From Takakia lepidozioides (Eukaryota; Streptophyta; Takakiopsida; Takakiales; Takakiaceae), in NCBI GenBank assembly GCA_030704615.1, contig CM060734.1:58854042-58918041 (forward strand): a stretch of DNA of 64,000 nt, read 5' to 3'. A program made the position numbers and the translations under genes. Below are positions 27,401 to 37,755 of this stretch, in pieces; positions within the stretch are counted from its first letter, which is position 1; the number at the start of each line of letters is the position of its first letter. Below the pieces are notes generated by a model that saw only the letters and a list, made by a program, of their open reading frames with translations, searched no databases and was not told where the DNA came from.

Positions 27401-27820
27401 AAAATTTTCTCAAATGGAACCCTCCAAAGGAATTGCCACATGCATATAATGAATTGTAACAACTACATGCACACCAAAAGGCAAGACTTTTTTCTGCGTC
27501 TCATTTTGGAAGCCTTTGTCTGTCCGATGTCCCGCACCTCTCTCTCTGTCTCTCTATCACCTTCCTGTGTCGCTGTAAAGTTTCTCTCCCTTTCAGCAGA
27601 AAACGGTAAAAGGAGCTTACTCAGGCAACCGAGGGTGACTACAAATTCGAAGGAGACCATTGAAGGACCTGAAAGCCTGGGGAGACCCAACACCCTTTGG
27701 GAATCCTACCGAGTCGACCGATGCTCCAGGGCGAGGTTCCGAGGTCCACGGAGGTGAAAGCTTGCAGATAACAGCAGGGGAGGAGGGCTTTGGAAGAGCA
27801 GGGGAGAAAGATAGCGCCAT
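15429..27820 (-). CDS. AK-HSDH: Bifunctional aspartokinase / homoserine dehydrogenase, chloroplast
   Basis: Catalyses the first and third steps of the aspartate pathway to Thr/Met/Ile (aspartate to aspartyl phosphate; aspartate semialdehyde to homoserine). Minus-strand exons: 27621-27820 (putative transit peptide MALSFSPALPKPSS), 26243-26649 (or to 26620), 25976-26064, 25441-25744, 24830-24882, 24276-24505, 24028-24115, 23541-23654, 19512-19610, 19009-19203, 18336-18418, 17909-18134, 17473-17618, 16370-16505, 16044-16127, 15781-15873 and 15429-15674. This gives about 930 residues, the usual plant size. Kinase landmarks are VHKFGGTCVGS, TLKRDGSDFSAAIMGAL and WTDVDGVYSADPRK. The linker/ACT region includes KGFATIDNLALVNVEG. 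Dehydrogenase landmarks are VGIVGPGLIG (NAD(P) fold), PNKKANSGPLDQ, EPDPRDDLSGMDVARK and C-terminal SYLGAPS. All phases close except for doubt at exon 1/2. The intron after 18336 is GC-AG (gcaagt). Confidence 0.95.
16660..16760 (+). repeat. Possible tRNA-derived SINE in AK-HSDH intron
   Basis: Within the intron between exons 13 and 14, TAGCCTTACGG (A-box-like) is followed about 65 bases later by GGTTCGCACCC (B-box-like), near 16721. The spacing is wider than in a tRNA gene and the match is moderate, so this is only a candidate SINE head. Confidence 0.25.
18742..18800 (-). repeat. LINE 3'-end fragment in AK-HSDH intron 10
   Basis: The reverse complement of this stretch closely matches the 3' end of the LINE at 23,336-23,392 (shared words include CATAAGCTCT and GCGGACGTTATAAAG, then CCATTTCATTTC). 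It is an independent 3' fragment of the same LINE family in opposite orientation, in another intron of the same host gene. Confidence 0.7.
19770..23395 (+). mobile_element. Degenerate non-L1 LINE in AK-HSDH intron 8, split by a second LINE
   Basis: Plus-strand reverse-transcriptase fragments run from about 19,770 to 21,458 and resume at 23,028. Visible are PSEFLEHAATTLAHLFNEAV, a fingers-like segment near 19,970-20,160, GRPLSPTLFGIYIDALEG, a catalytic box reading CADD (SALLCADDVALLAQ, near 20,490), and the long frame 20,581-21,458. After the interruption the protein resumes in frame as TGGWESLQREDRLCPACTGH, a terminal zinc-binding-like segment. Stops and frameshifts (for example near 20,000 and 20,195) make it a pseudogene. 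The 3' end is near 23,395 with a CATTTCATTTC tail instead of poly(A). It lies antisense to the host gene, inside its largest intron. Confidence 0.85.
21450..23027 (-). mobile_element. 5'-truncated LINE nested inside the first LINE
   Basis: Minus-strand element flanked by the 9-base direct repeat ACGGATAGA (21,450-21,458 and 23,019-23,027). Removing it restores the reading frame of the host LINE. The frame at 22,740-23,018 holds QGVAQGCTLSPLLFNVFINQ and the RT catalytic box ALMFADDFAG (FADD). The 401-codon frame 21,542-22,747 continues with ISKCAVVAFNDRGE-type thumb sequence, YLGVEFSSNCNWDAHIRKV, and a C-terminal CNCWLCGQSEDSIHFLIHCP zinc motif ending near 21,545. It is 5'-truncated within the RT and lacks a poly(A) tail. 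One frameshift (about 22,745-22,760) separates the two frames. Confidence 0.9.
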
Positions 27821-30423
27821 GGACAGCCCTACTCACCCTTGTCCGCGCAATGCAGCTAAGTTTAGGACCGAAAGGATCCAGAATGATGATGGGTTCTTCT
27901 TTATGTAGATGTCGACACACCTGAGAGTACTCAGGAAGATCTTTTCTGGCGACTGGGGAAGACGACCATCCCGAACCTAACACCGAACCAGAACAACCAG
28001 CTTTGCCAGGTTCACGTACATCTCTACTATCGAATGAGGCATGAGTGCCTAGGGAGTCCTTCAGTATACTACAGCAATTCGGTAGGAAGTTGGCGAAGCT
28101 TCCATAAAAAATCCCATTCATTAGGGAACTGTGGCCGCACAGAACGTGCTGTGGTGGCTTTCAAACCCAATTGCGCTTCTGACGCTTATATTGCGTGATG
28201 CCCAAAGCAAAGGAGTTGCCAAGCTGCACGAATCTTCCCCCCCTTATCTACACAGACACGGTCCCACTTTCTCCTTGTTTCCAGGCCCAATAACATCCCA
28301 GAGCAGCGCAAGCAACCAACCAGCACTTCTGGCATGGCAATGTGGGGGCCCGCACAGACAGACACAGCGACAGAGCTGCAACGCAAAGTGGAGCGCAGAC
28401 AACCCAGGATTGCTGCATCCCCAGCATACAGACAAACTACACTGCACGAGACGCTGGGTCGGGTCGGGTCGCGCCGGTCCGGGCCGCCATCTCCACCGGG
28501 CGACAACCCTCGTGTCGACTTGTATGGATGGATGAAGGTGGGTGGGGTGGAGAGGCTAGATGGACAGATCAGGAGTGGCGGCTTGGGCCAAACCTAGCCT
28601 GTCCCGGACCTGTGTTTTAACCAGTGTTGGGCTGGTAAATAGGGCCTAGCCGGGAATCAACTAGGGAACCAGGGTATTAAATAACCGAACCGGCTGGTAT
28701 TGGCTGTCGTAATACTCAGGCTAATAACCGAACCGCCTGGTATTGACAATTTCAATACCTAGGTCAATACGCTACATAGGCGGTATTGACAAAAGCAATA
28801 CCATACTTACCCAACTTATTAGGCAATGATTAATTCAAAATCAAGTGCCTAATTAAATTTAGAACAGTTTTGGAAAATGTGCCTAAAACTTGGAAACAAT
28901 TCCTGAGAAGTGCCTAATTTATTTTCAAAACCATTATGTTTTTTAAAAAGAAAATTACCTCAACAATAGGGTCGATTGTAATACATGCCTAATGTTTGGA
29001 AATTACCTGGGCGAGGTGCCTAAATAATAAAAACGAATCTGCCTAATAATATTCCATTTTTATTAATTATCAGGCATGGAAGTGCCTAATAAGCTAGGTA
29101 AGTACCCGTGCAATACCCATATTACAGTATGGGCAAAAACAAGGACTCCACACATAGATATGAAGTTGGGGCCGTTGCACAAGTCAGGGGTAAGGGCATG
29201 TCTAGCCCCAAGGGCCTGACGGTAGCAATGACAGTAGCACATGTAGGTAGGGCAACGTCCACTTGGCATTGACAACCTTGACAAATTAGTGCTAACTTTT
29301 AAGAAATTGGCCGGATGATGCGGACGGATTGCAAGGTTGTTGAGCCAAGGGATCACGGATTTCTTTTTGTCGGAAGACAATACGATTGATGAAAATGAGG
29401 ACCTCATTGCGGATGCTGGCATGCTTGACAAAGAGGCTTGCAATCAGTTTTCTCTTAACAAAACTCGCTTCACTTTGCGTACTAAAATTTGCAACATTAT
29501 TATGTAATGCAAAGTCTGAATTTTGCAGCAGAATATCTAATTTCTTTGTGAAATAAAAAATTAAAGGCATATGAATGATTTGGTGGTTATCTTAATTATT
29601 TGTATCCCGGTTGAGCCGGTATTACGATTGGAACTTTACCCGTCCTATTGATATCTGTCCACAAATCAAAAAGAACTGGCGGATATTAAGCATGATACCG
29701 AGCATGATCTCCTCTCTGGTTCACTCCTCTGTTGAAAGGCAAGGATAGACTTTCAAAGGAAAATTCCAATGCTCTCAGGCCCTGTGCTTTCCAACGGACA
29801 GAGATGAAGCAAGCTTCACAATACATCTCGTTCATCTCTCTCCCCAGGATCTCCCATCATTGTTCTTTCATTCTTCTTTCTGTTACTAGCAAGTATGGCT
29901 CCTCATGGAAAATATCTTCATTCATAAGCTCCAGAAACATCCTTCTCCCCCGTCTCACCACCTCGGCTCTGTTTATGAGCCGTCACGTCAACTTCGACGC
30001 AACCACCTCTCTGGCATGTCCCCCCCAGGCACTAAAGTCGCAAAATGGTGGCTACTTACTTCTGTAAAGTCTTTGCAAAGCCTCCACAAGGCAGAATCTC
30101 TATATGAACTGTGACAGAAGAGCGATAAATGGAGGATACTGGGCCGCCCTTTGCCCTTACGTTCTCTATTAACAGGGAAGTATCACTGCCCTATGATAGG
30201 TCAATCTGCACTGTGGTGATTTCACTGCAACTGCTTCATTCCCACCCCCCTGCAATTCCACCTCCACTCTCTATCCTCTTTCTCTATCCTCTCTCTTCAG
30301 TGCCTGCGGTGACCACTAACCCCACAATTCCCCTTTCTCAAAGCAACTCTCTCCTCCCCTTTTCTAGTCTCAGCTGATTCATCTCAAACTTGCATTCACT
30401 GAAGCAGCTATTCATTCCATTTC
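27821..30423. other. Upstream region of AK-HSDH and repeat-rich spacer
   Basis: 27,821-28,620 is GC-rich and probably contains the AK-HSDH promoter and 5' UTR; long frames there look like composition artefacts. Near 28,690 and 28,735 the word CCGAACC(G)GCTGGTATTG is repeated, and similar words occur near 46,704-46,765. At 29,296-29,505 a plus-strand frame ending RTKICNIIM and TAA contains an acidic stretch (LSEDNTIDENEDLIADAGML) with no family I recognise. 29,700-30,420 is pyrimidine-rich and probably the 5' region of the following LINE. Confidence 0.4.
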
Positions 30424-30468
30424 TTGGCTAATCAATGCTCTACCCTATCCTTCGTTGCAGTCCTTCTC

Positions 30469-31607
30469 ATGGAATCCAGAGGTCGCGGCTCCAAAGGTGA
30501 TAAGCGCGCACGTGCTTCCCCAACGGCTAAAGCCAAAAGCCAGATTTGGAAAGCGAAAAACGCTTCGATGGAGGCAGCAGGTGCATCTATTCTTGGAAAA
30601 GGCCCAGCAGGCCCAACATCCCCTGCCCCACACCCCTCGCCAATCCCTTCAGAAGTGTTATGGGAAGACACTGTTCTTCACATGGAGAAGGAGCAGCCAG
30701 TTCTGATCCTCAACAAGGGCAAATTACAAGCGCAAGCTGAGAAGCTAACCAAAACAGGCATACTGCTATACTTTCCTGGAAAACTGTGGCCTTGCAGGTC
30801 GATTAGACGATGGGTCATCGAACATCTGGGAGAGAGATGGTCTGGCACATCATTTCAGCCTCTCCATGGGGCGAGGTTTCTATGCGATCTTCTTTTCCTC
30901 GTCACTGATGCAGACAAGGCACTCCGCTTCAACACCCAGCAGTCCTCAACAAGAGTGTATATCTTCCCTTGGACACATGATTGGGGCCACAAAAAGGGCA
31001 TTTTGTGGAGACCTAGGGTGATAGCAATCCCCTTCCTCCCACCCACTTATCTCACTTCACTGCCTGAGATTGGTGCCAGCTTTGGCACATTCATAGGAGC
31101 CATAAACGTGTGTGAGCCGGTGCAAGACACAGTCTTAAGTGTTGACACTGAGGTGACAAATTATGAATCCAACTCAGACAGTGGAGTCCCTAAGATTATA
31201 GTGCTCATGCCAGAGAATGTGCCAATTGGAACCTCTATTAAATTGCCAACACTGGACGACTCATTCATTGTGGTAGCAATGAAAGAGGAGGTCATTTCCA
31301 TTATGTGTTTCCAATGCAATGCTTAAGGTCACATCAAGGCAGACTGCCCCATTAGCAAAGGCACCAAGAGAGATGAGGGATCCTCTCAACCATTGGAGGA
31401 CCTTTCTAAAGAAGGGCAAAGCTCACAAGACCAGGAAACAAATGCAAAGGTGGCAAGTGGGCTGGCCATGGACATGATGAGGATTCCCACCTCAAAAAAA
31501 AAAAAAAAAAACGCAGATCACCTGGAGGCTAATCTCCCAAAAAGACCTATAGGCTCTGGCTTCTTCCCTGTCAGAATCATGGAGGGTTGGGGCTCTTTCC
31601 CCTTCTG
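30469..31607 (+). pseudogene. Plant LINE ORF1 (DUF4283-type gag with CCHC knuckle)
   Basis: Nucleic-acid-binding ORF1 protein of plant L1-like LINEs. The frame opens at the ATG at 30,469 with a basic N-terminus (ESRGRGSKGDKRARA), then a DUF4283-like region around 30,700-31,100 (RSIRRWVIEHLG, HGARFLCDLLFLV, GHKKGILWRPRVIAIP). It reaches a CCHC zinc knuckle, CFQCNA-stop-GHIKADCP, where a TAA at 31,324 falls between the second Cys and the His. The same frame then continues to 31,607, including a run of A giving poly-Lys at 31,494-31,510. No endonuclease or RT follows directly, so this is a separated ORF1 remnant. Confidence 0.75.
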
Positions 31608-31835
31608 AAAATGGACTGCAGCAACTGGACACTACCAGCCTGACAATCTCCTTTTTGGAGCTACACTCCTTCAACATGAAGCTGCTGGCTGGCTGGGCAC
31701 CAGGCTCTTCTTACGCCAGAGAGAAAGCTGCGATCTGCATCACCCCCCTGTTTTACACCTTCACTGACGACTACACAAACTTTTTCTTCCCAAGCGTCAA
31801 CACAGGGTTTCCAATCTGCTTGGGTCACCGAGGCC

Positions 31836-32267
31836 ATGGCGCAAAAATTCGGGATCGGAAAGGAGAGAGAGATCACCTTGGCCCTCACACAAGGGCTTCT
31901 TCAGGATTTCTTTCCTAAACTCAATCTCTCATTGTCTCATATGAAGGATATTGGAATCATGGTGGAAAACAATGAGGCTCATGCAGACCTGGCAATCGTG
32001 CATGTGCTCCCAGTGATATACAATAGGGATTTGGACACTACCGGTGCACATAACTCCTGGATTTGGGTGTGCAAGTATTTCCTGTCTTGCAGGGTAAAAG
32101 ACCCCAATGAATGGGCAATGAGCAAGAAATTTTTCGAAGAAGGAATTAAGCTTGTGGATGAGCACTACGAAATGAACAAATCCAACCTGGGAGCTGGCCT
32201 GCCACAGCAGGAGCATGAACTTCCATACTTACTTCCCTCTCGATTTCTTTGTGCCTATCACCTCTGA
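31836..32267 (+). CDS. Unrecognised open frame downstream of LINE ORF1
   Basis: A 143-codon frame (MAQKFGIGKEREI to FLCAYHL) with mixed hydrophobic and acidic content. I recognise no domain. It may be decayed LINE-associated or retro-copied sequence, since LINE ORF1 lies just upstream and PPR debris just downstream. It could also be chance. Confidence 0.25.
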   Translation: MAQKFGIGKEREITLALTQGLLQDFFPKLNLSLSHMKDIGIMVENNEAHADLAIVHVLPVIYNRDLDTTGAHNSWIWVCKYFLSCRVKDPNEWAMSKKFFEEGIKLVDEHYEMNKSNLGAGLPQQEHELPYLLPSRFLCAYHL

Positions 32268-32459
32268 TTGCAAAAGAGTCTGGACATTGTTGATAGACTG
32301 CAATCCTAATCAGAAAAAGCTGCTCCCAGGCTGGCGACATCCCTCTCTCCAATCTTCATCCCCTTCTGCGCTCCTCTTTCTATCAAAAGCTTTGTCTTGG
32401 GATATCTCTGCAGAAACATTATCCGTCTGGAGAGAGAGCAGAAACCAGTTTGTGCCCTT

Positions 32460-33050
32460 CAATTACAAAAGCAAGAGGAATTGTACCAGATGTCATTCTG
32501 AACAATACCGTGGCAAGCATGTTTGCAAGATGTGGGTGCATCTAGGATGCAAAGGGAGTGTTCGACACTATGGCTGAACGACATGTGGTGATGCTTACAG
32601 GGTATGCACGGCAGGGACGTGGGATGGAGGGTTTGGAGAGCTATGAGCAAATGATGGGGGAAGCACATCATGTTTGTGTGCATTTGCAATGTTTGTGCAA
32701 GCCTGGCAGCCGGCTTGGAGAAGGGCAAGAGGTGCATGGGGATATCATCAAAGCTGGAATTGTGCCAAATGTCAATCTGAACACTGCCTTGGCAGCTTAG
32801 GGGTAAGAGGTCCATGGTGACATCTTCAGAGTTGGAATTGTTCTAGATGTCATTCTGAACAAAACCCTGGTGAACATGTTTGCAAAATGTGGGTGCATCT
32901 AGGATGCAAAAAGAGTGTTCGACACTATGGCTGAATGAGATGTGATGTCGTGGAGTGCGTCGATACTTGCATGGTATGCACGGCAGGGACGTGGGATGGA
33001 GGCTTTGGAGAGCTATGAGCAAATGATGGGGGAAGGGGTGGCACCTTCTT
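32460..33050 (+). pseudogene. PPR protein pseudogene fragments (two diverged copies)
   Basis: Two successive blocks read like PLS-class pentatricopeptide repeats of organelle RNA-editing factors. Block 1 (about 32,470-32,800) gives MFARCGCI-type sequence, GVFDTMAERHVVMLTGYARQG, then EVHGDIIKAGIVPNVNLNTAL. Block 2 (about 32,815-33,050) gives EVHGDIFRVGIVLDVILNKT, MFAKCGCI, RVFDTMAE, then SILAWYARQGRGMEALESYE. Both carry in-frame stops (for example after GCI and after DTMAE) and frame breaks, so they are debris. The source gene is not in the window. Confidence 0.75.
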
Positions 33051-33070
33051 CAATAGCACAACGGCTACGA

Positions 33071-33300
33071 GTGGGTAGATGGTCAACTGGAAACAGCAAT
33101 GGCAGTAGCGCAATTGATAGAACAATGCCCACTGTTAATGAAGGTACCTTCTTCAACATATTTCACGTTGAATTCCCCTGCTATCAGAGTCGTCCCTAAG
33201 TATCCAAAAACAGGTAACAGATGTGAGAAAAAGCTGTGGGATGAATACTTTTCTGACCCGAGTAATTGGTGGGACAACCGAGGCAAAAAGGTGAATGCCT
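33071..33300 (+). repeat. Repeat unit with OSB-like WWDNR motif (copy 1)
   Basis: This segment recurs, diverged, at about 34,004-34,318. Its second half encodes KLWDEYFSDPSNWWDNRGKK, resembling the PDF-type motif of plant organellar single-stranded DNA-binding (OSB) proteins (LW..FF..P..WWDNR). Together with the preceding PPR pieces it suggests processed or captured organelle-protein gene fragments. The family match is from memory of the motif and is tentative. Confidence 0.45.
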
Positions 33301-33365
33301 GTCAGATTACAGAGTGTAGCAGATGCAATTGACCATAGGATCTAGTGTGATAAGTTGAGTTGGGT

Positions 33366-33604
33366 GCAATTGCACTCTCCCTTTCCTCTCAGCTTCTGTT
33401 TTCTATTCAAATGTAGGATTCCTGCCCTTAGTTTAAATTTCAGTCTGGTGCCGAGAGTGGGTAGACCCTTGAGGTCATCCATGATGTCATCCCCCATGTC
33501 ACAAACTGGAAACAAGTCCAGGGAAGTTTTCTACCTATCTTCATTTTTATCGGACAATTTTCTGGAAACGGACATGGCTTTGGACACTACAGCCTCTAAG
33601 TCAG
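33366..33604 (-). repeat. Fragment of the same LINE as at 21.8-22.1 kb
   Basis: Bases 33,366-33,604 closely match 21,835-22,078 (both include CAATTGCACTCTCCCTTTCC and TGCCGAGAGTGGGTAGACCC). This is an isolated internal piece of the FADD-box LINE coding region, in the same orientation (coding on minus). Confidence 0.85.
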
Positions 33605-33649
33605 TAGGGTTGGGGCATTTGCTGGGACAATTCTAAAAGGAGAATGTTT

Positions 33650-34318
33650 GTCAGATTACCAGATGTCATTCTGAACACTGCCCCTGCCCTGGTGGACATG
33701 TATGCCAGATGTGGAAAAGGGGAAAGAGGTCCATGGCGTCATCTTCAGAGCTATGGCTGAATGAGATGTGGTGTTGTGGAATGTGATGCTTGCAGGGTGT
33801 GCAGAGCAGGGGCGCTATATGGGGCTTTGGAGACCTGAAAGCAAATGATGGGGGAAGGGGTGAAGTTTGACCAAATCATGTTTGTATGCGTTTGCAGTGC
33901 GTGTGCAAGCCTGGCAGCCCTGGAAAAGGGCATCGGAGGTGCATGGTTGCATCACCAAAGCTGGAAATGTACCAGATAGATCAATAGCTACAAGAAACCT
34001 GCATGGGTAGATGGTCAACTAGAAGCCGCAGCAGCAGTGGCACAATGATAAACTCAGGCACTGGTAATGAAGGCACCTTCTTCAACACATTTCACCTTGT
34101 TTTTCCCTCTTATCAGAATCGGCCCTAAGTTTTCATGTTGAATTCTGCAAGTTAGCTGGTTGAGTGAGCCTTTGATAGTTTGGAGCGACTTTGACATGGT
34201 ACTGCCAATGTGACAACCAGAAACAGGTAACAGCTAAGATGAGGAAAAGCTGTGGAATGAATACTTTTATGATCCCAGTCAATGGTGGGACAACCGAGGC
34301 AAAAACTTCATGAACTTA
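33650..34318 (+). pseudogene. Second PPR plus OSB-like repeat block
   Basis: 33,650-33,990 repeats the PPR debris (GKEVHGVIFRAMAE, then a stop, then DVVLWNVMLAGCAEQGR, then ASEVHGCITKAGNVPD), again with stops. 34,004-34,318 repeats the following unit, including KLWNEYFYDPSQWWDNRGKN. The order PPR, spacer, WWDNR matches 32.8-33.3 kb, so the whole block was duplicated, with the LINE fragment at 33,366 lying between the copies. Confidence 0.6.
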
Positions 34319-34479
34319 AGGCATGAGTTCAGTGTTCCTAGCATGTATGCAGAGACGCCGTGTAGAAGTTAGGCTCAGACTTTTATCATGGCTGGATTTT
34401 GTTGACAATGTTCCAGAACTTATTCTCTGGGATTCTATTCTATTTTGTGGAGCTTGAATCCCCAATGGTACTTCTTTCA

Positions 34480-35365
34480 CTACACTAGTGGTATGTGTTC
34501 CTCTAGTCATGTTCCTAATCACTTGCACATCACTGTAATAGTGGTATAATTTAAAACTGTGGGAGTAGCCAAATGCACACAATTGCCCACATTACCACTC
34601 ATATAGTGGTATAATTAATCGCCTATATATTATTGTATTAGTGGTATGGATTCCTCTAGTGGTATTCCTAATCACTTACACACCACTCTATTAGTAATCA
34701 CTCCAATCCATAGTTCCCACTCAGAGAGACACCATGGATGACTCAAACAGCTTACATACCACTCTGTGGGTAATCATTCCAATGACCTGCTGAGAGACGT
34801 CATCCACTCACATAACCACGCTGTGAATGATATTGTATATTCTCAGTTTTCATAGAATGACTATATGAGTCATTTTGTGATCACTCAACGAGTGATTTCG
34901 GAAGTCATCAAAATTTTCACTCCATCCATTTTGTAGCACTGACACACAACACATGTCCAAGCTAAGAGTGTCGCCACGTGTTGACATAATCTCCAATATC
35001 ATCCACGGACCACCGGCTTACACACAACACATGTCCAAGCTAAGAGTGTCGCCACGTGTCGACATAATCTCCAATATCATCCACGGACCACCGGCTTACA
35101 CGTGTCCACTGCAAAACGGAAGTCATTACTTTACCACTGTGACACGTCATAAGTGGTTAGTTTACCTATGTGACACGTCAGCTAACAGGTGGACCCGGAC
35201 GTGAGTGGTTCGAACCACTGTCCTTAACCACTAGTGCCACGTAATGTCTTTTACCACTCACTTGTCCTAATCCACTGGTTCTTCATCACTTTGGGGCCAG
35301 AGTGGTTTAGTGTCTTTTACCATTTAGAATGAGTGGTTAATAGAGTGGTTATTCCACGTTTTTCT
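34480..35365. repeat. Non-coding repeat region, possible CACTA-like remnant
   Basis: AT-rich sequence rich in GTGGTAT and CCACT words. It begins CACTACACTAGTGG near 34,486 and ends TTCTTCTAGTG near 35,373; the reverse complement of that end starts CACTAGAAGAA. Ends beginning CACTA are typical of CACTA transposons, but the inner bases do not pair well and no 3-bp duplication is seen, so the assignment is weak. Words of the form TGACACGTCA and TGCCACGTAA recur at 35,140-35,245. Confidence 0.35.
34943..35098. repeat. 78-bp tandem duplication
   Basis: Two adjacent, nearly identical 78-base units (34,943-35,020 and 35,021-35,098), each containing ACACATGTCCAAGCTAAGAG and CCACGGACCACCGGCTTAC. The only difference I see is CACGTGTT versus CACGTGTC. 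Confidence 0.9.
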
Positions 35366-36570
35366 TCTAGTGAATTAGCTCATGAAAAAATGGCAGAGTG
35401 ATGCGAAATGAAGACATAAATACAGACAAGTCATATTTGCAAATGCATACAAGCCTTGAAATTGAGGAACGAGCATTCAACGACATTACCAGGCATGTAC
35501 GCAGGAATTGTATTACATAAATGTGTGGGAACACAATAGGTGTGGCACTTGCCACATGCCCAGAACCAAAACCGGACTACGTTGACGCATGGTCTCAATC
35601 ACTACAACTATCCCCTGAAACTGTGGCATTTTCATCCACGAAAACCCGAGCTCTTTGGTGCATTTTCTGCTTCCGAGCACACGGGGGAGATTTGTTCAAC
35701 AACTGCTGTCGAGCAATGGCCTCAGCGTACTCTGGCAGGATGTACGAACGTGGAGGGCTGCACCAGAAGTCGGACTGAAAAACACAGACGTTGTGCAAAG
35801 GAATAGCTTCCAATATCCTGACAACCAACGTGAACGCAATGCATTAGCGAACATAGAAGAAAAGGGAATGGTGGGGGGTTGTGTTCGAGAACTAAGATTC
35901 AGAATACAGAATACAAGATACAAAATTTCAACTTACTCACATGCGAAATCGTCGTCCAGGTCTTTGTCGTCCCTTTCGTTGATATCCACAAGCACTGTAC
36001 CCTCCTGTTCCTGGACGGCAGGGGCTGGCCCTTGCAAGCCTGCAATGATGTCATTGAAAATATCCGCATCCCCTTCCATACCAAACAAATGCCTGCCCCC
36101 AGCCTTGCAAGTATGGTACGAAGCGCCTGCAAGACGTTGTACTGTTAGCAAGGTTTTACAAACTCTGCAACAAGAAGAGAACACCAGAGATTGATCGGGG
36201 TCTAACCTGTCCCAAGAGTGAGGTCCACGATGCGCGACCCCGGATGAGAGCATGTCTCTATAATTGTCTGAATAAAAGCTGGGCTCTTCTCCTTCGCCCC
36301 TCTCCATGGTGTGGAATTGGACTTTCTCAAACACACATTAGAATCCACGTAGTTGTAGTGAATGTCGTCCACCACAGGATCAAACCTGTCGTTGATAAAA
36401 CAGCCTCCCCCATGAAGCCTGAATTCCTTCACTGACGCAGGAGTAGAAGCTGGGCGAATCCTGACGAGGCACACGGCTTCAAAAAGGCGGGTCTGCTCAA
36501 AAAGACATCACGAAACAGATAAGATATGATTCAAAATCCCACTCAGATGAGAGCGATTGCACCCATCCGG

Positions 36571-36597
36571 AATTGAGTGCGTCAACACACACTGTTG
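36571..36597. repeat. Diverged copy of the 28-bp palindrome (methyltransferase intron)
   Basis: AATTGAGTGCGTCAACACAC followed by ACTGTT. It has the same core TGCGTCAAC as the intron-1 palindromes but a decayed right arm. It lies in the intron between the segments at 36,492 and 36,650. Confidence 0.6.
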
Positions 36598-37755
36598 CGG
36601 AAGGGCCAAATTGCAATAAAATTGAAGCAGAAAAGAGAAGGAGGATTACCATTTGTCCCGGGAAGTCACCCTTTGTCAGGTACAGGCTGTTCACACCATT
36701 CCACGTTTTGATGATCTCCATCCCCGAGGCCTTCAGATAGCTTGAAATATCCCGACAGCATTTCGTAGTGATGGACTGAATCATCACCAGAACCCCTCCA
36801 TCCGACAGAAAGAACTTGCAAAAAGAGAAGACCTACCGCCAGTACCTTTCGTCAAATGCATTCCAGGTTGGGCAAGTGCCAGTGGAGAGAATGTCCGGTA
36901 CCGCCTGCCCGTCCGAAATGTCAACAATCACCAAGTCAGCAGCACACGGATTCTGAGCACCATTCACCCAATCCCGCCCCGACAAAACCTGCAAACAGGG
37001 CCGACAAAAATTCAAAACCACATCTAAGATGTGAAATTTGCAACAGTAAAGGTGGGAATTTTGCAACAATGAAGATGGGAAATTTGCTTACCGACTCCAG
37101 AAAAGCACTCATCTTAACCCACGTTGGAGAGGGATCTCCAGTGTAACCACCTTTCCTGGTCTCCATCATGGCAAAGAAGGAGTCGTTTACAAGCTCGCAT
37201 CTGCATTCTCGGTTGATTCGGGATGGGTGCTCCACTGCGTCGTATGGCTCAAACTTCCCCTTGCGTTTGCGATCCTTGGTTGCAATTGGGGTCTGGGGAC
37301 CAACACCTACTGCAGCATCCCCTTGGGCGCTCTTTTCCTTCCCTTTGTCCTTTGTGCCCTTTCCCTTCCCCTTCCTTCTCGCCGGAGTGTTAGTGGCTAC
37401 AGGTTCCTTCTTAGCTAGGTTACGCAGGTTTATGTCATGCAGTTCTCTGTCTGTTAGAGGAGCCAAGGACTCCGCATTGCCATTCTGGTTCCGTGTCTGC
37501 AACTCATACCATGGGCAATCTGATTTGGGTATGTCGAGATACCAGAAGCAGTCCTTGATGTGAATCTACCGTAATCCCTGAGGTTTGCTGCAGTGTACAT
37601 GGTATGGCTGTTGGAGGAGTCAGCCCACAAGTCGATGAAGCCTGGGTACTTGTTGAGGTTGTTCCCAGGAATTAGAACGTTCTTGATATACCTACAGAAC
37701 AATGCAGGCACAATATCAGAAAGTGGAGGAGAAACTACATGATGTGTGGCCCCTG

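Noticed and set aside
27639-28121. 160-codon minus-strand frame as the AK-HSDH start
   Set aside because: It overlaps the better transit-peptide frame (27,621-27,820) in another phase, and its content does not resemble a transit peptide or join exon 2.
28131-28620. Overlapping plus and minus open frames
   Set aside because: They arise in GC-rich sequence upstream of AK-HSDH with no motifs. More likely promoter or 5' UTR.
32460-33990. Functional PPR editing factor
   Set aside because: In-frame stops, shifted frames and duplicated partial repeats. No complete PPR array or DYW/E domain.
34480-35375. Definite CACTA transposon
   Set aside because: Both ends begin CACTA-like, but the inner terminal bases do not form inverted repeats and no 3-bp duplication is visible.
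35655-36194. 179-codon plus-strand frame
   Set aside because: Antisense shadow of the methyltransferase exons, whose minus-strand reading has recognisable motifs and splice sites.
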